64,000 nucleotides of DNA, taken from the NCBI RefSeq assembly GCF_904848665.1, contig NZ_CAJHCQ010000017.1, positions 62,001-126,000 of the forward strand. The letters run 5' to 3'. The translations under genes and the position numbers were made by a program. The notes beneath the pieces are model-generated. The model did no database searches, was not told the DNA's origin, and worked only from the letters and a program-made list of their open reading frames with translations. Position 1 is the stretch's first letter. Every line of letters starts with the position of its first letter. The stretch comes from Paraburkholderia hiiakae (GTDB lineage Bacteria; Pseudomonadota; Gammaproteobacteria; Burkholderiales; Burkholderiaceae). This document shows positions 19,365 to 28,910 of the stretch, in pieces.

Positions 19365-20807
19365 ATGCAAAGCGAGTCGAACGCACGCCCCGCTGCAGTT
19401 GGCGCGTCAGTTGGCACATCAGTTGGCAAGCCAGGCGGCGCAGGCGCGCCGGCGCTCAATCAGACGCTCGGCACGTGGCAGTTGTGGGGCATCGCAGTCG
19501 GCCTCGTGATTTCGGGCGAGTACTTCGGCTGGAGCTACGGCTGGGCCAGCGCCGGCACGCTCGGCTTCGTCGTCACGGCGCTGTTCGTCGCGGCGATGTA
19601 CACCACGTTCATCTTCAGCTTCACCGAACTCACCACTTCCATTCCCCATGCAGGCGGCCCTTTCGCCTATGCCCGCCGTGCGTTCGGCCCGACCGGCGGT
19701 TATCTGGCGGGCGCGGCCACGCTCGTGGAATTCGTGTTCGCGCCGCCCGCCATCGCGCTCGCCATCGGCGCGTACCTGCACGTGCAGTTCCCCGGGCTCG
19801 AACCCAAACACGCGGCCATGGGCGCGTATCTCGTGTTCATGGCGCTCAATATCGTGGGCGTGCAGATCGCCGCAACCTTCGAGTTGATCGTCACGCTGTT
19901 CGCCATCTTCGAGTTGCTCGTGTTCATGGGCGTGGTGTCGCCGGGTTTCGCATGGACTAACTTCATGAAAGGCGGCTGGTCGGGTAACGATCACTTTTCG
20001 CTGGGTTCGTTTCACGGCATGTTCGCCGCGATTCCGTTCGCCATCTGGTTTTTCCTGGCGATCGAAGGCGTCGCCATGGCCGCGGAGGAAGCGAAGAACC
20101 CGCGCCGCTCCATTCCCATCGCCTACGTGGCCGGCATTCTCACGCTCGTCGTGCTTGCCGTGGGCGTGATGGTGTTCGCGGGCGGCGCGGGCGACTGGAC
20201 CAAGCTTGCCAATATCAACGACCCGCTGCCGCAGGCCATGAAGTTCATCGTGGGCGAGCATAGCGGCTGGATGCATATGCTCGTCTGGCTCGGCCTGTTC
20301 GGGCTCGTGGCCTCGTTTCACGGCATCATCCTCGGCTATTCGCGGCAGATCTTCGCGCTGGCGCGTGAAGGCTATCTGCCCGGTTGGCTCGCAAAGATCC
20401 ATCCGCGCTTCAAGACGCCGTATCGCGCGATTCTCGCGGGCGGCGCGGTCGGTATCGCCGCGATCTACAGCGACGAGTTGATCCAGTTCGGCGGCCAGAC
20501 GCTCACAGCCAATATCGTCACGATGTCGGTGTTCGGCGCGATCGTGATGTACATTGTCAGCATGGCGGCGCTCTTCAAGCTGCGCCGCGTGCAGCCGGCC
20601 ATGGACCGGCCGTTCCGTGCGCCGCTGTACCCGTTTTTCCCGGCGTTCGCGCTCGTGGCCGCGCTCGTTTGCCTCGGCACGATGGTGTATTTCAATGCAC
20701 TCGTCGCGGGGGTGTTCGTGGTGTTTCTCGCGCTAGGCTACGCGTATTTCCTCGCCACGCGCACGCAGCGTGAAATGGTGCCCGCCGAGGGACTGCTCGA
20801 AGAGTGA
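19365..20807 (+). CDS. eat: Ethanolamine permease (APC family)
   Basis: A 480-residue inner-membrane transporter of the APC superfamily with about 12 helices. Family features include GIAVGLVISGEYFGWSYGW near the start and AIWFFLAIEGVAMAAEEAKN in helix 6. It imports ethanolamine for the lyase encoded downstream. The ATG at 19365 has GGAGAA upstream. It is followed 27 bp later by eutB and then eutC, so the three form one operon without microcompartment genes. The N terminus carries a low-complexity Ala/Gly/Ser stretch of about 30 residues before the first helix. Confidence 0.92.
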   Translation: MQSESNARPAAVGASVGTSVGKPGGAGAPALNQTLGTWQLWGIAVGLVISGEYFGWSYGWASAGTLGFVVTALFVAAMYTTFIFSFTELTTSIPHAGGPFAYARRAFGPTGGYLAGAATLVEFVFAPPAIALAIGAYLHVQFPGLEPKHAAMGAYLVFMALNIVGVQIAATFELIVTLFAIFELLVFMGVVSPGFAWTNFMKGGWSGNDHFSLGSFHGMFAAIPFAIWFFLAIEGVAMAAEEAKNPRRSIPIAYVAGILTLVVLAVGVMVFAGGAGDWTKLANINDPLPQAMKFIVGEHSGWMHMLVWLGLFGLVASFHGIILGYSRQIFALAREGYLPGWLAKIHPRFKTPYRAILAGGAVGIAAIYSDELIQFGGQTLTANIVTMSVFGAIVMYIVSMAALFKLRRVQPAMDRPFRAPLYPFFPAFALVAALVCLGTMVYFNALVAGVFVVFLALGYAYFLATRTQREMVPAEGLLEE

Positions 20808-20834
20808 GCCCGGAGATTTGCAGGAGTCCAACAC

Positions 20835-22232
20835 ATGACCTATACGGAGAGAATCGGCGCGCGCACCTACCGCTTCGCGGACCTCAAGACGTTGCTTGCC
20901 AAGGCCAGCCCGTTGCGTTCCGGCGACCAGCTCGCGGGCGTGGCGGCGGCGAGCGAAGAGGAACGCGTGGCCGCGAAGATGGCGCTCGCCGCAGTGCCGC
21001 TCAAGGCGTTTCTTTCGGAAGCGCTCGTGCCTTATGAAGACGACGAGGTCACGCGCCTGATCGTCGACGATCACGACGTGGCGGCGTTCGCGACCGTTGC
21101 GCACCTGACCGTGGGCGACTTTCGCGACTGGCTGCTTTCCAGCGCGGCCAATACCGAAACGCTCGAGCGCCTGGCGCCAGGCCTCACGCCCGAGATGGTC
21201 GCTGCGGTGTCGAAGATCATGCGCAATCAGGACCTGATCGCCGTGGCGAGAAAGCGCCCTGTGGTCACGCGCTTTCGCAACACGGTGGGGCTGCCGGGCC
21301 GCATGTCGGTGCGCTTGCAGCCGAACCATCCCACCGACGACGTGAAGGGCATCGCCGCTTCGATGCTCGACGGCCTGATGTACGGTTGCGGTGACGCGAT
21401 GATCGGCATCAATCCGGCAACAGACAGCCTGGCGGCCATCGTGAAGCTGCTCGCGATGATCGACGGGTTTCGCGAGCGCTACCGCGTGCCCACACAGTCC
21501 TGCGTGCTCACGCACGTCACCAACACGATCGCGGCAATCGAAAAGGGCGCGCCTGTCGATCTCGTGTTCCAGTCGATTGCGGGCACGGAAAAAGCAAACG
21601 CGAGCTTCGGCATTTCGCTCGCGCTTTTGAAAGAGGCGCGCGAGGCGGCGCTCTCGCTCCAGCGCGGTACGGTCGGCAACAACCTCATGTACTTCGAGAC
21701 GGGGCAGGGCAGCGCGCTCTCGGCGAACGCGCATTACGGCGTGGACCAGCAAACCTGCGAGGTGCGCGCCTATGCGGTCGCGCGCAAGTTCGAGCCGTTT
21801 CTCGTCAATACGGTGGTCGGTTTCATTGGCCCTGAATATTTGTACGATGGAAAACAGATCATTCGCGCGGGTCTCGAAGATCACTTCTGCGGCAAGCTGC
21901 TCGGCGTGCCGATGGGTTGCGACATCTGCTATACGAATCACGCCGAGGCCGACCAGGACGACATGGACACGCTGCTCACGCTGCTGGGCGCCGCTGGCAT
22001 CAACTTCATCATGGGCATTCCTGGCGCTGACGACGTGATGCTCAACTACCAGAGCACCTCGTTTCACGACGCGCTGTACGTGCGTGACCTGCTCGGCCTA
22101 CGCCGCGCGCCGGAGTTCGAGGAGTGGCTGGAGACCATGGAGATCGTCGACGCAAAAGGCGCGCTCCTGCCAGGTTCCGCGCGCGTGCCGCTGCTGGCGG
22201 GCGCGCACGAATGGATGGGGATCGACGCATGA
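20835..22232 (+). CDS. eutB: Ethanolamine ammonia-lyase large subunit
   Basis: A 465-residue catalytic subunit of adenosylcobalamin-dependent ethanolamine ammonia-lyase, which converts ethanolamine to acetaldehyde and ammonia. Conserved family blocks include RLQPNHPTDDVKGIAASMLD, GDAMIGINPATDS and CDICYTNHAEADQDDMD. Length matches the family, about 450-465. The stop overlaps the eutC ATG by 4 bp, which fits equal subunit production. Activity needs B12, and no B12 riboswitch is visible upstream. Acetaldehyde dehydrogenase is not encoded nearby. Confidence 0.96.
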   Translation: MTYTERIGARTYRFADLKTLLAKASPLRSGDQLAGVAAASEEERVAAKMALAAVPLKAFLSEALVPYEDDEVTRLIVDDHDVAAFATVAHLTVGDFRDWLLSSAANTETLERLAPGLTPEMVAAVSKIMRNQDLIAVARKRPVVTRFRNTVGLPGRMSVRLQPNHPTDDVKGIAASMLDGLMYGCGDAMIGINPATDSLAAIVKLLAMIDGFRERYRVPTQSCVLTHVTNTIAAIEKGAPVDLVFQSIAGTEKANASFGISLALLKEAREAALSLQRGTVGNNLMYFETGQGSALSANAHYGVDQQTCEVRAYAVARKFEPFLVNTVVGFIGPEYLYDGKQIIRAGLEDHFCGKLLGVPMGCDICYTNHAEADQDDMDTLLTLLGAAGINFIMGIPGADDVMLNYQSTSFHDALYVRDLLGLRRAPEFEEWLETMEIVDAKGALLPGSARVPLLAGAHEWMGIDA

Positions 22233-23029
22233 GCGACGCCGTCGAAAAGAACCCGTGGGGCGGCCTCAAGGCGTTCACGAACGCGCGCATTGCGCTCGGT
22301 CGCGCGGGCAATGGCTTGCCCACAGCGCCGCTGCTCGCGTTCAATCTGTCGCACGCTCAGGCGCGCGACGCCGTGCATCACCCGCTCGACGCCGAAGCCT
22401 TGCGGCATGCGCTCGAAGCCGAGGGGTTCGCAACGCTCGGCGTGGACAGCGCGGCGCCGGACAGGCAGCACTATTTGCGCCGGCCTGATTTGGGACGGCG
22501 TTTGTCGGAGGCGAGCCGGGCTGCGCTGGCCGAAGCGGCGCGCTCGGCCACGGCTGAGCATGGCGAACCGCCCGAAGTCGTGTTCGTGATCGGCGACGGC
22601 CTTTCGGCGATCGCCGCCGCGAAGCAGGCCGTGCCGCTACTCCTTGCCGTGCGCGAGCGCCTGGCGGACTGGCGCATCGGCCCGGTGGTGGTCGCGCGCC
22701 AGGCACGCGTGGCGCTCGGCGACGAAATTGGCGAACTGCTAGGCGCGAAACTCGTGGCGATGTTGATTGGCGAGCGGCCGGGGCTTAGCTCGCCAGATAG
22801 CCTCGGCGTCTATCTCACCTACGCGCCGAAGGTGGGCTGCCATGACGCGCAGCGCAACTGCATCTCGAACGTGCGGCCCGAGGGGCTGCCTTATGAAGGG
22901 GCCGCGCACAAGCTCCATTACCTCCTTACGCACGCGCGGCGACTTGGGCTGACCGGCGTCGGACTGAAAGACGATAGCGACGCGACGCTGCCTGGCGTTG
23001 GGGCGGCAGGGCAGATCACGTCTGCTTGA
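22229..23029 (+). CDS. eutC: Ethanolamine ammonia-lyase small subunit
   Basis: A 266-residue B12-binding partner of EutB. The start MSDAVEKNPWGGLKAFTNARIALGR and later blocks EVVFVIGDGLSAIA and PKVGCHDAQRNCISNVRP match EutC. Translation begins at the ATG inside the eutB stop. Earlier in-frame starts lie within eutB and are not used. A strong GC hairpin follows about 45 bp after the stop. Confidence 0.95.
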   Translation: MSDAVEKNPWGGLKAFTNARIALGRAGNGLPTAPLLAFNLSHAQARDAVHHPLDAEALRHALEAEGFATLGVDSAAPDRQHYLRRPDLGRRLSEASRAALAEAARSATAEHGEPPEVVFVIGDGLSAIAAAKQAVPLLLAVRERLADWRIGPVVVARQARVALGDEIGELLGAKLVAMLIGERPGLSSPDSLGVYLTYAPKVGCHDAQRNCISNVRPEGLPYEGAAHKLHYLLTHARRLGLTGVGLKDDSDATLPGVGAAGQITSA

Positions 23030-23075
23030 GGGGCCACACGCGGGGCCAGACGCGCGAGCGGCGGCTGCGTCCGTC

Positions 23076-23098
23076 GGCCGCACCGCAGCGGTGCGGCC
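23076..23098 (+). terminator. Hairpin after eutC, candidate terminator
   Basis: GGCCGCACC (23076-23084), loop GCAGC, GGTGCGGCC (23090-23098): a perfect 9-bp GC stem between eutC and the AraC regulator. No U-run follows, so it may only attenuate read-through. Confidence 0.45.
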
Positions 23099-23251
23099 GC
23101 CTGTGCAGGGATTGAGCACTCGTCCCACCCCCATTGCGCCGCGTTGGAGCAGCGCGGCGTCCTGCCTGGCCGTTCGGCATACTGTTCTTGCTGGCGCGAC
23201 TCTTGCATCATTCGACGATCGATCGAAGCAAGCGGGTGTTGGGAGGCAACC

Positions 23252-24271
23252 ATGAACGAAGCGGCAGAACGAACCGAAGTCACGGCGGCCGGGCAAGCAC
23301 AACGCAACGCGCCAGGCGCCCGCGCCGTGGTCAGCGTAGCGCACGATGCCGACGAGCAGGCGCGCAACCTCGTGGGCTGGCGGCAGACCTACGACCAGCT
23401 TGCGGCAGGCCGTTTTGTCGGCACCCTCACGGAACTGCCGCTCGACACCATGAAGGTGTTTCGCGAGACCACGAGCCACACGCTGCGCCAGGCGTGCGAG
23501 GTGCGCGGCGACGCCTGGTGGTTCGGCATACCGGTCGCGCGCGAAGGCGAAGCGCGTATCGACGCGCAGCCCATCGGCGCACAGGCGTTGGCGCTGCGCC
23601 CTGGCAACATCGAATTCGAGTTGCTCACGCCAGCGCAATTTTCGATCTACGGTGTGGTCGTGCGCGGCGACGTGCTGCGCCACTATGCGGCCTCGGTCGA
23701 GCGCACGGCGCTCGAAGAGCGTATACCGGGTGCGCCGATCGTGCAGGCCGGCGCGGCGCGCATCGAGCGTCTTTGCAGATTGCTCGCGAGATGTCTCGAC
23801 GATGAAGGCGACGCGCACGCACAGTCGCCGGGCGCACCGATTCCTGATAGCGAGCGCAATGAAGTGCAAGCGGAAGTGCTAGCCGCGCTGTTCGACGCCT
23901 GTGCGGGCAGCGGGGAGGCGGTTGTCGAACCCGCATCGCGGCGCCGCTGGATCGTTGCGCAAGCGCGCGACTACGTGCTCGCGCATCGCGCGCGGCCGGT
24001 CGGTGTGCCGGAGCTTTGCGAGCAGTTGCATGTGAGCCGGCGCACGCTCCAGTACTGCTTTCAGGACGTGCTCGGCATGGCGCCCGCAACCTACCTGCGC
24101 GCGCTGCGCCTGAACGGCGCTCGGCGCGACTTGTGCGGGCGCGCGGCGGGTTCGGTACAGGACGTTGCCACCGCCTGGGGCTTCTGGCACTTAAGCCAGT
24201 TCGCCACCGACTACCGGCGCATGTTCGGCATGCGGCCTTCTGAGGCATTGCGCGCGATGGCAACGCCTTGA
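23252..24271 (+). CDS. AraC-family regulator, probable activator of the ethanolamine genes
   Basis: A 339-residue regulator with a variable N-terminal sensor (about 1-220) and a C-terminal AraC DNA-binding domain (about 235-335) containing LCEQLHVSRRTLQYCFQDVLGMAPATYLRALRLN and WGFWHLSQFATDYRRMFG in sequence. This form resembles EutR/EatR-type activators. The ATG at 23252 has GGGAGG close upstream. Earlier in-frame starts run through the terminator region. Position after eat-eutBC suggests it responds to ethanolamine. That link rests on context. Confidence 0.85.
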   Translation: MNEAAERTEVTAAGQAQRNAPGARAVVSVAHDADEQARNLVGWRQTYDQLAAGRFVGTLTELPLDTMKVFRETTSHTLRQACEVRGDAWWFGIPVAREGEARIDAQPIGAQALALRPGNIEFELLTPAQFSIYGVVVRGDVLRHYAASVERTALEERIPGAPIVQAGAARIERLCRLLARCLDDEGDAHAQSPGAPIPDSERNEVQAEVLAALFDACAGSGEAVVEPASRRRWIVAQARDYVLAHRARPVGVPELCEQLHVSRRTLQYCFQDVLGMAPATYLRALRLNGARRDLCGRAAGSVQDVATAWGFWHLSQFATDYRRMFGMRPSEALRAMATP

Positions 24272-24287
24272 ATTCCCGGATGAAAAT

Positions 24288-24585
24288 ATGAATCCATTCA
24301 CCCTGGACGACAGCGGGAACGTTCTTCGGTACATCGATTCATATTCCGGCAGGCGTGACTTCGATCCGCTCGTGTTTGTTCATGGTTTGGGATGTGCCTC
24401 GAGCAGCGACTATCCGCCGGTAGTGGGCTCAGATTCATACTCGAAAAGCCGATCGCTCCTCATCGATCTCATGGGAGCGGGGTTGCACCGTTGAACTCGT
24501 TGCCGACACCGAGCATATGATGGCGTACGACAATCCGGATGGCCTGGCGCTCGCCATCGGCAATATCCTCGAACTGGGCGCTTGA
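24288..24585 (+). pseudogene. Alpha/beta hydrolase remnant with internal deletion
   Basis: The first part (24288 to about 24478) encodes an alpha/beta-hydrolase start, with the oxyanion strand PLVFVHGLGCASSSDY and LLIDLMGAG. Its frame then stops at 24494. In another frame, from about 24484 to the stop at 24585, the C-terminal end appears: VELVADTEHMMAYDNPDGLA, including the usual catalytic His. The middle of about 130-150 residues with the nucleophile elbow is missing, so the gene is dead. Such proteins are normally about 230 residues. Confidence 0.75.
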
Positions 24586-24616
24586 CGAACCGGCTGCGTC
24601 TCCACGCCCTGCCGGA

Positions 24617-25153
24617 CTAGTTGCTAACCAGTTGCTTGTGATAGAACGTCGTGCCGCAAAATGCACCGTCCGGCATCAGCGCGTAATTCGGTACGGTGCC
24701 CACACGTTCCCATCCCGCGCGCGCATAGAGCCGTTCGGCCGCGCCGCCCGTGACGGTATCGAGCACGAGCACCGATTTTCCGGCTTCTCGTGCCGCCTCC
24801 TCGATTGCCTGCATGAGGCGCAGGCCCACACCGCGCCCGCGCGCAGCGCGATGCACCAGCACTTTGGCGACATCGGCGCGATGCGGTTGGTTTTCCGGTT
24901 GGGCCGTCACGAGCTGCGCCGTCCCCACAATGCGCTGCTGCGCGTCTTCGGCCGCGAGCAGAATGCGTTCGCCGCGCGCCACGTCTTGCGCCACCCCGCG
25001 CCAGAACGCTAGCGCCGTTTCGCGCGAGATCGGCAACATGAAGCTCACCGAGGCGCCGCCCTCCACGCAGTCGATGAGCACGTCCGCCAGCGCGGGCGCG
25101 CAGGATTGCGCCTGTTCTCCGGTGAGGCTGTGTACCTTGATGGCTTCGTTCAT
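24617..25153 (-). CDS. GNAT family N-acetyltransferase
   Basis: A 178-residue acetyl-CoA-dependent acetyltransferase. The acetyl-CoA loop VHRAARGRGVGLRLMQAIEE (motif A) is followed by LVLDTVTGGAAERLYARAGWERVG (motif B) and YALMPDGAFCGTTFYHK. The ATG at 25153 has GGGAG about 9 nt upstream. It starts 16 bp after the stop of the XRE/cupin regulator, so both are probably co-transcribed. The acceptor is unknown; small-molecule amines or protein N termini are both possible. Confidence 0.88.
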   Translation of the reverse strand: MNEAIKVHSLTGEQAQSCAPALADVLIDCVEGGASVSFMLPISRETALAFWRGVAQDVARGERILLAAEDAQQRIVGTAQLVTAQPENQPHRADVAKVLVHRAARGRGVGLRLMQAIEEAAREAGKSVLVLDTVTGGAAERLYARAGWERVGTVPNYALMPDGAFCGTTFYHKQLVSN

Positions 25154-25169
25154 GTGAATTCGCTCCCGG

Positions 25170-25742
25170 TCAGTTAGTGGTCCTGCATAGCGCGACGACA
25201 TAGCGCGCCGGTTCACTCGTGGGATTGCGATAGACGATAGGACAGTCGAGGCGCATGGCGAGACAGTCGCCAGTTTCGAGCCGCCACACGCGCTCGCCAA
25301 CCGTCATCTCCATCGTGCCTTCCAGGACCCAAACCTGTTGGTAGATTTCCGCGTCGCGCAGGCTCGTGTCGTAGGCCACGCGCTGGCCGGGCGGAAAGTG
25401 CACTTCCACGAGCTGGATGGGCGACCATGCGGGCGGCGAGAGATTGCGGCGCACGTAGCCTGATTCGGGATCGGTCCAGACCGCTTGATCGCGGGCCGCC
25501 GCGTGCGGGGAAGGAGCCTGCCCTGCGTCGTCGCCCGCCGCCTCGAAGAGCGACGCAAGCGAGACGCCAAGCGCCGTGGCGAGCTTGTCGAGCACGACGG
25601 CCGTGGGGCTGCTCTCACCGCGTTCGATGAGCGAGATGTTCGAACGACTGACCGAACTGCGCTCGGCCAGTGCTTCGAGCGACCAGCCTTTGGCGTCGCG
25701 CAGTTCGCGCAAGCGGCGGGCGATGTTGGTGTGGATATCCAT
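25170..25742 (-). CDS. XRE-family regulator with C-terminal cupin domain
   Basis: A 190-residue regulator. The N-terminal helix-turn-helix (about 5-62: LRELRDAKGWSLEALAERSS and VSRSNISLIERGESSP) is followed by a small-molecule-binding cupin (about 100-185: VEVHFPPGQRVAYD, YQQVWVLEGTMEMTVGERVW). This PuuR-like design binds a metabolite through the cupin. The ATG at 25742 was chosen because the family starts there. A pair of palindromes sits just upstream, and the divergent gene is the CBS-GGDEF-EAL protein. It likely represses itself and the acetyltransferase. Confidence 0.9.
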   Translation of the reverse strand: MDIHTNIARRLRELRDAKGWSLEALAERSSVSRSNISLIERGESSPTAVVLDKLATALGVSLASLFEAAGDDAGQAPSPHAAARDQAVWTDPESGYVRRNLSPPAWSPIQLVEVHFPPGQRVAYDTSLRDAEIYQQVWVLEGTMEMTVGERVWRLETGDCLAMRLDCPIVYRNPTSEPARYVVALCRTTN

Positions 25743-25747
25743 AACTT

Positions 25748-25781
25748 CCAGTTTAATGGATTTTGTTGTCCAGTAAACTGG
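25748..25781. promoter_or_regulatory. Paired palindromes, likely XRE/cupin operator
   Basis: Two 12-bp sites, CCAGTTTAATGG (25748-25759) and CCAGTAAACTGG (25770-25781), share the pattern CCAGT-N2-ACTGG (one mismatch in the first). Their centres are 22 bp apart, two helical turns. Together they also form a larger 13-bp inverted repeat with one mismatch. They sit 6 bp upstream of the regulator's ATG. Confidence 0.7.
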
Positions 25782-25995
25782 ATTGTGCGATTCTACGTAT
25801 AAAAGTTTATGCGCATCAAGTTTGTCGCAGGAGCGCGACAGACGATGCTGCCCTGTTATTCCCGCTAGCCGACACGCAAACGTTTGCGCCGTCTCGGACA
25901 ATCAAAACCTTGATTTCCGTCAATTGAAGGTCGTCTGCCCACTGTTAGCTTCCCGCTATCTCACAAAGACATCGCAGTGCGGTTCGGGGCGCAAC

Positions 25996-28539
25996 ATGCA
26001 ACACCACACGCTGGACCTGGAAATCGGGCAGCTTCTTTCTGGGCCGCCGCTTGCCTGCGGGCCCGACGTGCCGATTCGCGAAGCGGCGCGCATGATGAGC
26101 GAACGGCGCTATAGCGCCATTGTGATTACGGAAATGGGTCGGCCCGTCGGCATCTGGACCGAGCACGACGCGCTCGCACTGGGCGAAGACGCCGCCGCGC
26201 TTGCGCTGCCCATCCGCCACGCGATGAGCCATCCGGTGCGCGCGCTGCCTGCGAACACTCGCCTGCGCGACGCCGCGCTGCGCTTCAAGCGCGAGGGCAT
26301 CCGCCATTGTCTCGTGGTGGATCAGTCGGGCCGCTCGCTCGGCATCGTCACGCAAACCGACCTGGTCATGAACCAGGGGCTCGAATGCTTTTTGCGGCTG
26401 AAGACTGTCGGGTCGGTCGACGCCGCGATGCCGCTGGTGGTCGACGCACGCATGTCCATGCACGAGGCCATGCAGCGCATGCGTGCGCGGCGTCTGAGCG
26501 CACTTGTCGTGAGCTATCCCGAAGGCGACTACGGCATCGTGACTGAGCGCGACGTGGTGCGCTTCGCGGCCGCAGGCGCGCTCGACGGCCTGGTGGGCGC
26601 GCGCGCGAGCCGGCCGCTGCGCTCGCTCGCGCATTCGCAAAGCCTCTACGCTGCGCGTCAGTATCTCGTCGAGCACCGCATGCGCCACGTGGGTGTGATC
26701 GGCGAAGACGGGAGTCTCGCTGGCCTGCTCGACCTCTCGCATATCCTGCACGACATCGAAGACGGTTTCGTGCGCGAATTGCAGATGGCGCTGCGCGAGC
26801 GCGACGACGCGCTGCTCGCGTCGCGCGCGAACCTGCGCCTCGCCGACCAGGTGGTGGAATCGACGCTCGATGGCGTGATGATCACTGACCTCGACGGCAC
26901 CATCGAGCGCGTGAATCCCGCTTTTACGCGGCTCACGGGCTATACGGAGCACGAGGCGCTAGGGCGCAATGCGAGCCTGCTCAACTCGGGGCGCCAGGGT
27001 CCGGCGTTCTACAGCGCGCTCTGGCGCAGCCTTCAGCAAAACGGCCACTGGAAAGGCGAAATCTGGAACCGCCGCAAGGACGGCGCGCTTTACCTGGAAT
27101 ACCTGACTATTTCCAGCATCTGCGACCCCGGCGGCCGCTGCACGCACTACGCCGCGATCTTCGCGGACATCACGCAGCGCCGCGAGACCGAGGAGCGCCT
27201 GAGCTACCTCGCGACCCACGACGCCTTGACGGGCCTGCCCAATCGCACGCTTTTCACCGAGCGCCTCACGCTCTCGCTCGCCCGCGCACGCCGTTCGGGC
27301 AAGCGCGTCGCCGTGATGTTCCTCGACCTCGACCGCTTCAAGCTCATCAACGACACGATGGGCCATGGCGTGGGCGACGAGGCGCTCACCGTGATCGCCA
27401 CGCGTCTGCGCGAAGCGGTGCGCGAGACCGACACGGTGGCGCGCCTTGGCGGCGACGAATTCACGCTGCTGATCGAGGATATCGAAGACATTCGCCACGT
27501 CGGGCAGATCGCCCAGGCACTGCTCGCACGCGTGGGCGCCGCGATGCACATTGGCGAGCAACTGCTGTTCGTCACGCCGAGCATCGGCATCAGCATGTAT
27601 CCGGACGACGCGCGCGAACCGCGGCAACTGCTCATGCAGGCCGACCGCGCGATGTACGAGGCCAAGGACGCGGGCAAGAACAACTTCCGCTTCTTCGCCG
27701 CGCCGATGACGTCTTCGGCCATGGAGCGCATCGTGCTCGAAAGCGAGCTTCACCATGCGCTGGAGGCCGGCGAACTCGTGCTCCACTATCAGCCGGAATT
27801 CGATGTGGCGAGCGGGGCGCTCGTCAATATCGAGGCGCTGGTGCGCTGGCAGCACCCGCGTCGCGGCCTCGTGCCGCCTGATCAGTTCATACCGATTGCG
27901 GAGGAATCCTCATTGATCGTGCCGCTTGGCGCGTGGGTGTTGCGCGAGGCCTGTCGCCAGGCGCGCGAGTGGCTGGACGAAGGCTTCGATTTCGGCCGCA
28001 TCAGCGTGAATCTTTCGGCTCGGCAATGTCTGCACGATGGTTTCCTGCATCAGCTCACGACCACACTCAGCGAAACAGGCTTGCCAGCCACGCGCCTGCA
28101 GCTCGAACTCGTGGAGAGCATGGCGATGACGTCGGGCCGGGGCGGTATCGAAGCGTTGCTGCAAGAACTCGCCGCGCGCGGCATCAGTCTCGCGATCGAC
28201 GACTTCGGCACGGGCTATTCGTCTTTCAAGTATCTGCAGTCCTTACCGGTTGACACGCTCAAGGTGGACCGCTCATTCCTCGCGGACATGTCCGAGCCGG
28301 GGCCGGACGTGACGCCGCGTGTGAAGAACAGCGCCGCGCGCGACCGCTCGATCGTGCGCGCGATCGTCGCGATGGCGCGCTCGCTCGGTGTCACGGTGGT
28401 GGCCGAGGGCGTCGAGACGCCGCGGCAACTCGAGTTCCTGCGCGAGATCGGCTGCGACCGCGCGCAAGGTTTCCTGCTTGCACGCCCCGCGCCCGCCGAG
28501 TCGATGCCGCGCGCGCTCGAGGCGTACGTGGCCGGTTGA
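25996..28539 (+). CDS. CBS-PAS-GGDEF-EAL cyclic-di-GMP signalling protein
   Basis: An 847-residue cytoplasmic protein. Four CBS repeats (about 10-280) are followed by a PAS domain (about 295-405, [20 protein letters not shown]), a GGDEF domain with intact GGDEF at 485-489 and an RxxD inhibitory site five residues before it, then an EAL domain with EAL at 613-615, DDFGTGYSS and AEGVET. Both cyclase and phosphodiesterase centres look intact. CBS domains may sense adenine nucleotides. The ATG at 25996 was chosen; sequence upstream of it is non-coding in character. It is followed by an unknown small gene and a chemoreceptor in the same direction. Confidence 0.9.
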   Translation: MQHHTLDLEIGQLLSGPPLACGPDVPIREAARMMSERRYSAIVITEMGRPVGIWTEHDALALGEDAAALALPIRHAMSHPVRALPANTRLRDAALRFKREGIRHCLVVDQSGRSLGIVTQTDLVMNQGLECFLRLKTVGSVDAAMPLVVDARMSMHEAMQRMRARRLSALVVSYPEGDYGIVTERDVVRFAAAGALDGLVGARASRPLRSLAHSQSLYAARQYLVEHRMRHVGVIGEDGSLAGLLDLSHILHDIEDGFVRELQMALRERDDALLASRANLRLADQVVESTLDGVMITDLDGTIERVNPAFTRLTGYTEHEALGRNASLLNSGRQGPAFYSALWRSLQQNGHWKGEIWNRRKDGALYLEYLTISSICDPGGRCTHYAAIFADITQRRETEERLSYLATHDALTGLPNRTLFTERLTLSLARARRSGKRVAVMFLDLDRFKLINDTMGHGVGDEALTVIATRLREAVRETDTVARLGGDEFTLLIEDIEDIRHVGQIAQALLARVGAAMHIGEQLLFVTPSIGISMYPDDAREPRQLLMQADRAMYEAKDAGKNNFRFFAAPMTSSAMERIVLESELHHALEAGELVLHYQPEFDVASGALVNIEALVRWQHPRRGLVPPDQFIPIAEESSLIVPLGAWVLREACRQAREWLDEGFDFGRISVNLSARQCLHDGFLHQLTTTLSETGLPATRLQLELVESMAMTSGRGGIEALLQELAARGISLAIDDFGTGYSSFKYLQSLPVDTLKVDRSFLADMSEPGPDVTPRVKNSAARDRSIVRAIVAMARSLGVTVVAEGVETPRQLEFLREIGCDRAQGFLLARPAPAESMPRALEAYVAG

Positions 28540-28586
28540 AGGCTGCCTTTTCGTTTTTCCTTTGGCCGTTGTATCTGGAGAATTCC

Positions 28587-28895
28587 GTGAGCACCAGTGA
28601 CGAGATGCTGTTGAACTCGATGACCGCGCTAGTGAGCGCGCATGGCAAGGCCATCTCGCGCTTCGGTGCGAGCGTGGTGGTGATGACGAAGTTCGTGGAG
28701 GCGGTGTTGCCGCAGCTGTCTACTGCGCAGATCGAGCGCACGATCCTCGCGTTTCGCGCGCAGCTCGGCGAAGCGATGGTCGTGGCCGACGACGTGCTGT
28801 TGCCCGGCGAATACCGCACCACGCTGATCGAACAGGCGAATATGCTGCTGGCCCGAATGGGCAGCGACGCCGTCCCAACCACGTCGAGGCCCTGA
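28587..28895 (+). CDS. Hypothetical small protein in c-di-GMP/chemoreceptor cluster
   Basis: A 102-residue, mostly helical, soluble-looking protein I do not recognise. The GTG at 28587 has CTGGAG 7 nt upstream. Segments such as MTALVSAHGKAISRFGASVV and TLIEQANMLLARMG suggest amphipathic helices. There is no signal peptide or membrane segment. It sits 47 bp after the GGDEF-EAL gene and 15 bp before the chemoreceptor gene, so it may act with one of them. An adaptor role is only a guess. Confidence 0.65.
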   Translation: MSTSDEMLLNSMTALVSAHGKAISRFGASVVVMTKFVEAVLPQLSTAQIERTILAFRAQLGEAMVVADDVLLPGEYRTTLIEQANMLLARMGSDAVPTTSRP

Positions 28896-28910
28896 AGCGG
28901 GAAGAAGGCA

